Assembly: GCA_002399505.1 (NCBI GenBank)
Contig: DHDT01000036.1
Span: forward strand, 15,125 to 24,680
Reading direction: 5' to 3'
Source: Caryophanales bacterium UBA4869
GTDB taxonomy: Bacteria; Bacillota_I; Bacilli_A; RFN20; CAG-288
DNA length: 9,556 bases
A program made the translations under genes and the position numbers. The notes below the pieces were generated by a model, which was not told where the DNA came from, did no database searches, and was given only the letters and a program-made list of their open reading frames with translations. Below, piece after piece: positions 6,141 to 9,556 of the stretch (the stretch's first letter is position 1; the number at the start of each line of letters is the position of its first letter).

Positions 6141-7604
6141 ATGAAAAAACCAGTCTTGATGATGTTGATGGCTGTCTCTCTCATCGCTACCGGCTGCGGT
6201 TCGGATACAAGCAGTATCACCGGTAACAAGGATAAGGTAATCACCTTCTGGCACTGTATCGGACACGATAAGACCAAGAATCTTCAGGTCATCATCGATA
6301 AGTTCAATGACGAGCATTCCACAGCTAAAGGCGGTGACGGCTATTCTGTCACAGCTGAAAAGCTTGCCGGTGACTATGATTCTCTGCATGATTCCGTCAA
6401 AACCAAGCTCAATGCCGGCTATGTTCCGTCTATCACCATGGGTTATCCGGATTCCTTTGCCGAATATATCGGAACTGGCGGAGCTTCCGCTTCTAAGATT
6501 CTCAAGTTAGATGACCTTATTTCCGCTGATACTACCTTCAAGACCGGCGACTTTGTCACTGAGTACTACAATGAAGGAACTGGCTATCAGTATGAAGGCA
6601 CTTATTCTCTTCCTCTTTATAAGTCCACTGAAGTCATGTACTACAACATCGATATGTTCCAGGGCACTACTTTCTATAAGAACAACAAGAGTGCTACCTA
6701 TGGAGCAAATAATGCCGTATTAGGCAATCCCACTACTTGGGACTGGGATACTTTTGTCTATGTCGGAAAACAGATTCAGGCTGAACTCGGCGGTTCGACT
6801 TCTGATTTCCACGCTATCGGCTATGATTCTGATTCTAACCTCTTCATCAGTCAGATGGCTCAGAGAGATATTCCCTTCACTACTGCCGAAGGAAAAGGCG
6901 AAGCACATTTCAAGTTTATCGGATCTGATGGCAATCCTGATGCCAGATTGTCTTCCTTTGCTCAGAGTGTTTATGATTTAGCCATTGATAACAATGACAA
7001 CAAGGGAACTGTCTTAGTCACTAAGGGCTCCTATGGTTCTTATGCCTCTGACTTATTCAAGAAGAAGAAGGTCATGTTCACTATCGGTTCCACCGGCGGT
7101 TCTGCCTATAACGAACCTAACGGTTCCTTCACCTGCGGTCTTTCTTCAGTTCCTTCCTATAACAACAACAAGAAGTACATCATGCAGGGTCCATCTCTCT
7201 GCTTCTTTGATACCAAGGACACCGCCAAGGAAAAGGCAGCCTGGGAATTCTATTCCAAGTTTGTCTCCGATGCTTCTTTGAATGCTGCCTTAGCTCTTGA
7301 AAACTCCTACGATCCTATTAAGACCGCTTCTTATGAAACTGACAATTACAAGGAGTGGACCTCTTTAGGTGTCACTTCCGAAGGTGTTGATGATACTTCA
7401 AAACAGCTCCAGTATCGTATCCCTAACCTCACTAAGACTTTGAAAGACAATTATATGACTTCTCCTGTCTTTATCGGTTCTAGCGCTGCCAGAACCGAAA
7501 TCGGAAACATCATCAAGTACGCTAAGGAAAAAGGCGGAAAGGTCAATGATGCTATCAAACAGGCTTATACCAACTGTGTATTAGCTTCTACCGATAAGGC
7601 ATAA
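6141..7604 (+). CDS. Solute-binding lipoprotein of the ABC importer (extracellular SBP family 1)
   Basis: This 487-residue lipoprotein should capture the substrate outside the cell and hand it to the permeases. The signal peptide has a KK start, a hydrophobic core and the lipobox ATGC with lipidated C19. The mature protein has the marks of the UgpB/MalE-type binding fold: ITFWHCIG (34-41), YPDSFAEYI (102-110), YSLPLYKSTEVMYYN (155-169), a WDWDTF segment (200-205), VMFTIGSTGGSAY (311-323), QGPSLCFF (349-356) and AAWEFYSKFV (366-375). It is somewhat longer than most relatives (about 420-440 residues). Its place between the permeases and a surface nuclease is the main hint to substrate. Family membership alone would suggest a sugar or glycerol-phosphate compound; context raises the possibility of nucleotides, oligonucleotides or a sugar-phosphate released from nucleic acid. 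The fold call is firm, the ligand open. Confidence 0.93.
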   Translation: MKKPVLMMLMAVSLIATGCGSDTSSITGNKDKVITFWHCIGHDKTKNLQVIIDKFNDEHSTAKGGDGYSVTAEKLAGDYDSLHDSVKTKLNAGYVPSITMGYPDSFAEYIGTGGASASKILKLDDLISADTTFKTGDFVTEYYNEGTGYQYEGTYSLPLYKSTEVMYYNIDMFQGTTFYKNNKSATYGANNAVLGNPTTWDWDTFVYVGKQIQAELGGSTSDFHAIGYDSDSNLFISQMAQRDIPFTTAEGKGEAHFKFIGSDGNPDARLSSFAQSVYDLAIDNNDNKGTVLVTKGSYGSYASDLFKKKKVMFTIGSTGGSAYNEPNGSFTCGLSSVPSYNNNKKYIMQGPSLCFFDTKDTAKEKAAWEFYSKFVSDASLNAALALENSYDPIKTASYETDNYKEWTSLGVTSEGVDDTSKQLQYRIPNLTKTLKDNYMTSPVFIGSSAARTEIGNIIKYAKEKGGKVNDAIKQAYTNCVLASTDKA

Positions 7605-7609
7605 AGGAG
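7603..7609 (+). promoter_or_regulatory. Strong ribosome binding site of the nuclease gene
   Basis: AAAGGAG at 7603-7609 overlaps the stop codon of the binding-protein gene (7602-7604) and lies 6 bases before ATG 7616. The start is well fixed and the two lipoprotein genes are probably translated in concert. Confidence 0.85.
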
Positions 7610-7615
7610 AAAAAA

Positions 7616-9397
7616 ATGAGAAAAAACAAGTATCTGATTGCGTTATCCCTCATCTCTTTCTTAGGCACCTCTTTGGCATCCTGTCAACAGCCTTCTTCCG
7701 TTGATACTTCTTCCTCGTCTTCCTCTTCCACTGTTATCGAAGATGTCGATGTAGTCGCTAACACTCACTTAAAACTCGATGCTGATATCTTCACCAAGGT
7801 CATGACGAATAAGACTTCAGCTGCCTATGACAAGACCAAAGCTGATTTCAATGCCACCGGCATTGAAAGAATGCTGACAGATTCTGACTATGCTCCGAAT
7901 AAACAAGATGCTGTATTCACCAATTATGTCGATGGTGATACTACTCAGCTGACTACCTATAACGGCAATTATACTGTCAAAGTCAGATACCTGGCTGTCG
8001 ATACTCCCGAATCCACTTCCGAGATTGAAGAGTGGGGCAAATCTGCTTCTCTTTTCAACAAGGGAATTCTCAGCAAAGCCAAACATGTCATCATTCAGTC
8101 GGCTAAATCTGCCAAGACGGGAAAAGAAGCTATCCCTGATATCGACACATATCAAAGATCTTTAGCCTATGTCTGGTATTCCAATGCCGATACTCCGACT
8201 CAGGATACTTTCAGAAACCTGAATCTGGAATTGGTCTATAACGGCTATTCCATCTTCTCTGGTGAACAAAGCGAGATGGATGCTGATTTCTACAATGCTT
8301 TCATGCAGGCTAATGACATCGCCAGATATAAGAAGCTTCATATCTATACCGACAAGGTCAATTCTGACGAACATTATTATTATGATGCCCCTCAGAAGTT
8401 AGGTCTTGATACTCTTTACAATGAAGACTATTACACCAATACTGCTGCCGGCGGATACAAGTATTCAACTTATTGCGATGAGTACACTCACTGGACTTTT
8501 GAAGGTGTTGTCAGCCGTAAGGTCGGAAACGCTTTCTATATCCAGGATCAGATTGACGGAAAGTATTATGGCCTTTATGTCTTTACTTTGAGAAGTTATG
8601 CTCCTATTGTCATCGGAAACAGAATCAAAGTAACTGGCGTCTTGTCCTTCTATGGCGGCGCTTATGAATTAAGTGGTGTCTCCTATTCTTTCTTCAATCA
8701 TGCTGAAGGAGATATCGAATACGTCACTGATACTGACGGCAAGAAAGTCACTGAGACTGTCACTCCTGTCGAAGTAACAGCCGGTCAGATGGCAAGCGGC
8801 GATTATCCCTGTGTCTTAGTCAAACTCAAAGGCACTGGAACCGACAATAACATTTACTTCAACACCTATTTCACCAAGTATGGTTCAAATTCCTTTGGCG
8901 GATCTGAAGAAATCAACATGTATAACAGTGCCTATCCTTTCTACAACACTGATAACAAGATTGTTGTCTTTGGAAAACTTGGCTCTGATACCGCCAATGT
9001 CACTTCTTCTGACTCTGACGATATCATCCGTGTCGTTGTTCCTTCTGATATCGTCTTATCAGATCCTGTCGATGACAAGGCTATCGTCACTTACAAATAC
9101 TTTACCGGAACCTTAAATTCAGCAGGTAAAGAAGGCTATCATTACTATGTTGACAAGACAGTCGAAAACAATGCCTTGTTGGCATCTCAGTTAGAAGACG
9201 GAACTAAAACCTATGATTCCTTAGATGAAGCAACTAAAAAGGCTGTAACCCGTACTTCTTTTGTCAGAAAGAAAGTCAATGACGCTGTCGGTATTGCCCA
9301 GAACTATATTTCCGCTTCCGGTAAGACCGCCAAGTATTCTCTCAACATCTGCTCTGCTCGCAATGACTTTGATAATTTCGCTGAGGTCGGTGAATAA
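7616..9397 (+). CDS. Surface lipoprotein nuclease: staphylococcal-nuclease domain plus OB-fold domain
   Basis: This 593-residue lipoprotein is predicted to cut DNA and/or RNA at the cell surface with calcium. The signal peptide ends in lipobox LASC with lipidated C23, followed by a Ser-rich linker (27-38). The staphylococcal nuclease (TNase) domain spans about 98-245. Its catalytic set is complete: DGDT (106-109, D108 equivalent to D21), R124 (R35), D129-T130-P-E132 (D40, T41, E43) and R181 in YQRSLAY (R87). The domain closes with ARYKKLHIYTD. A second domain at about 293-360, with YIQD and the IVIGNRIKVTGVLSFYGGAYEL stretch (331-352), resembles the OB-fold modules of secreted nucleases such as Bacillus YhcR. 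A further region at about 383-482 (TPVEVTAGQM onward) looks like a continuation or second OB-like unit. Residues about 486-593 are unrecognised. Simple surface nucleases of mycoplasmas are much shorter. The gene is fifth in the importer operon, which links nucleic-acid digestion to uptake. Confidence is high for the nuclease domain, moderate for the OB fold. Confidence 0.92.
   Translation: MRKNKYLIALSLISFLGTSLASCQQPSSVDTSSSSSSSTVIEDVDVVANTHLKLDADIFTKVMTNKTSAAYDKTKADFNATGIERMLTDSDYAPNKQDAVFTNYVDGDTTQLTTYNGNYTVKVRYLAVDTPESTSEIEEWGKSASLFNKGILSKAKHVIIQSAKSAKTGKEAIPDIDTYQRSLAYVWYSNADTPTQDTFRNLNLELVYNGYSIFSGEQSEMDADFYNAFMQANDIARYKKLHIYTDKVNSDEHYYYDAPQKLGLDTLYNEDYYTNTAAGGYKYSTYCDEYTHWTFEGVVSRKVGNAFYIQDQIDGKYYGLYVFTLRSYAPIVIGNRIKVTGVLSFYGGAYELSGVSYSFFNHAEGDIEYVTDTDGKKVTETVTPVEVTAGQMASGDYPCVLVKLKGTGTDNNIYFNTYFTKYGSNSFGGSEEINMYNSAYPFYNTDNKIVVFGKLGSDTANVTSSDSDDIIRVVVPSDIVLSDPVDDKAIVTYKYFTGTLNSAGKEGYHYYVDKTVENNALLASQLEDGTKTYDSLDEATKKAVTRTSFVRKKVNDAVGIAQNYISASGKTAKYSLNICSARNDFDNFAEVGE
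7907..8350 (+). other. Staphylococcal nuclease (TNase) domain with complete active site
   Basis: This encodes residues about 98-245 of the lipoprotein. The order VDGDT, RYLAVDTPE, YQRSLAY is the characteristic order of the family. The spacings R124-D129-E132 equal those of R35-D40-E43 in the staphylococcal enzyme. Confidence 0.9.
8492..8695 (+). other. OB-fold-like nucleic-acid-binding domain
   Basis: This encodes residues about 293-360. The pattern of a GxV strand, then a YIQD turn, then a glycine-rich IGNRIKVTG strand and a YGGAYEL strand is typical of OB-fold modules found beside extracellular nucleases. It may hold the substrate near the catalytic domain (inference). Confidence 0.6.
9383..9387 (+). 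promoter_or_regulatory. Ribosome binding site for the last gene, inside the nuclease gene
   Basis: GAGGT at 9383-9387 lies 9 bases before ATG 9397, within the last codons of the nuclease gene. It supports the start of the overlapping downstream gene. Confidence 0.65.
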
Positions 9398-9556
9398 TGT
9401 CTGAGAATCTTGATGATCGTACCAGAAGCCAAAAGCTTCACCAGGAAAGCCAGAAGGAATATGACAAAGCTCAGAATGCGCTTTGCTTCGTGGTTTTAGG
9501 TGCTATCTTTCTAGCTATCGGCATCATCTTCATTTTCTTGGCAAATAAGAGAGAGA
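9397..9556 (+). CDS. Unknown membrane protein, N-terminal part (3' end outside window)
   Basis: The ATG shares its A with the TAA of the nuclease gene, a one-base overlap that implies translational coupling. The visible 53 residues start with a charged, Gln- and Asp-rich tail (MSENLDDRTRSQKLHQESQK and on to about residue 27). One strong hydrophobic helix follows at about 30-49 (CFVVLGAIFLAIGIIFIFLA), then a positively charged NKRE. The tail is probably cytoplasmic or helical, and the protein continues beyond the window. No family is recognised. Its coupling to the nuclease suggests a role in the same system, such as an accessory or anchoring subunit, but this is only inferred from position. 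Confidence 0.8.
   Translation, partial: MSENLDDRTRSQKLHQESQKEYDKAQNALCFVVLGAIFLAIGIIFIFLANKRE

Overview
The window looks like a chromosomal piece from a Gram-positive-type, moderately low-GC bacterium of the Bacilli / Erysipelotrichia / Mollicutes-relative side (lipoproteins with lipoboxes, Shine-Dalgarno starts, a Bacilli-like EF-Tu tail). All complete genes are on the + strand. TGA acts as a stop: permease 2 ends at TGA directly after a family-typical C-terminal GIKG. The genetic code is therefore standard rather than the Mycoplasma/Spiroplasma code. The taxon is an inference from gene content; no rRNA is present.

Layout. Positions 1-237 are the 3' end of tuf (EF-Tu domain 3), closed by a clear intrinsic terminator at 255-285. 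A TATAAT box lies immediately after it and sits so close to the next ATG (313) that the message is probably leaderless. Two adjacent RDD-family membrane proteins follow (313-1533 and 1535-2524), each with a different large extracytoplasmic loop. A 131-base gap (2525-2655) holds a near-consensus promoter (TTGATA, 17 bases, TATAAT).

That promoter drives a tightly packed operon running to the window's end: an ABC importer ATPase with an unusual insertion of about 140 residues (2656-4173), two MalF/MalG-type permeases (4184-5128 and 5129-6112), a lipoprotein solute-binding protein (6141-7604), a lipoprotein staphylococcal-nuclease-type enzyme with an OB-fold domain (7616-9397), and the start of a one-helix membrane protein overlapping the nuclease stop by one base (9397 to the end).

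Read gene by gene, the importer would be called a sugar or glycerol-3-phosphate transporter. The surface nuclease in the same transcription unit and the enlarged ATPase instead recall the Mycoplasma group M. genitalium MG186-MG189 / M. pneumoniae MPN133-MPN136 (recalled from memory, not searched): a surface nuclease next to an oversized 'UgpC' and two permeases. The most interesting hypothesis is that this operon is a nucleic-acid scavenging system: the nuclease cuts external DNA or RNA at the cell surface, the binding lipoprotein captures a product, and the importer takes it up. The substrate is not proven by sequence.
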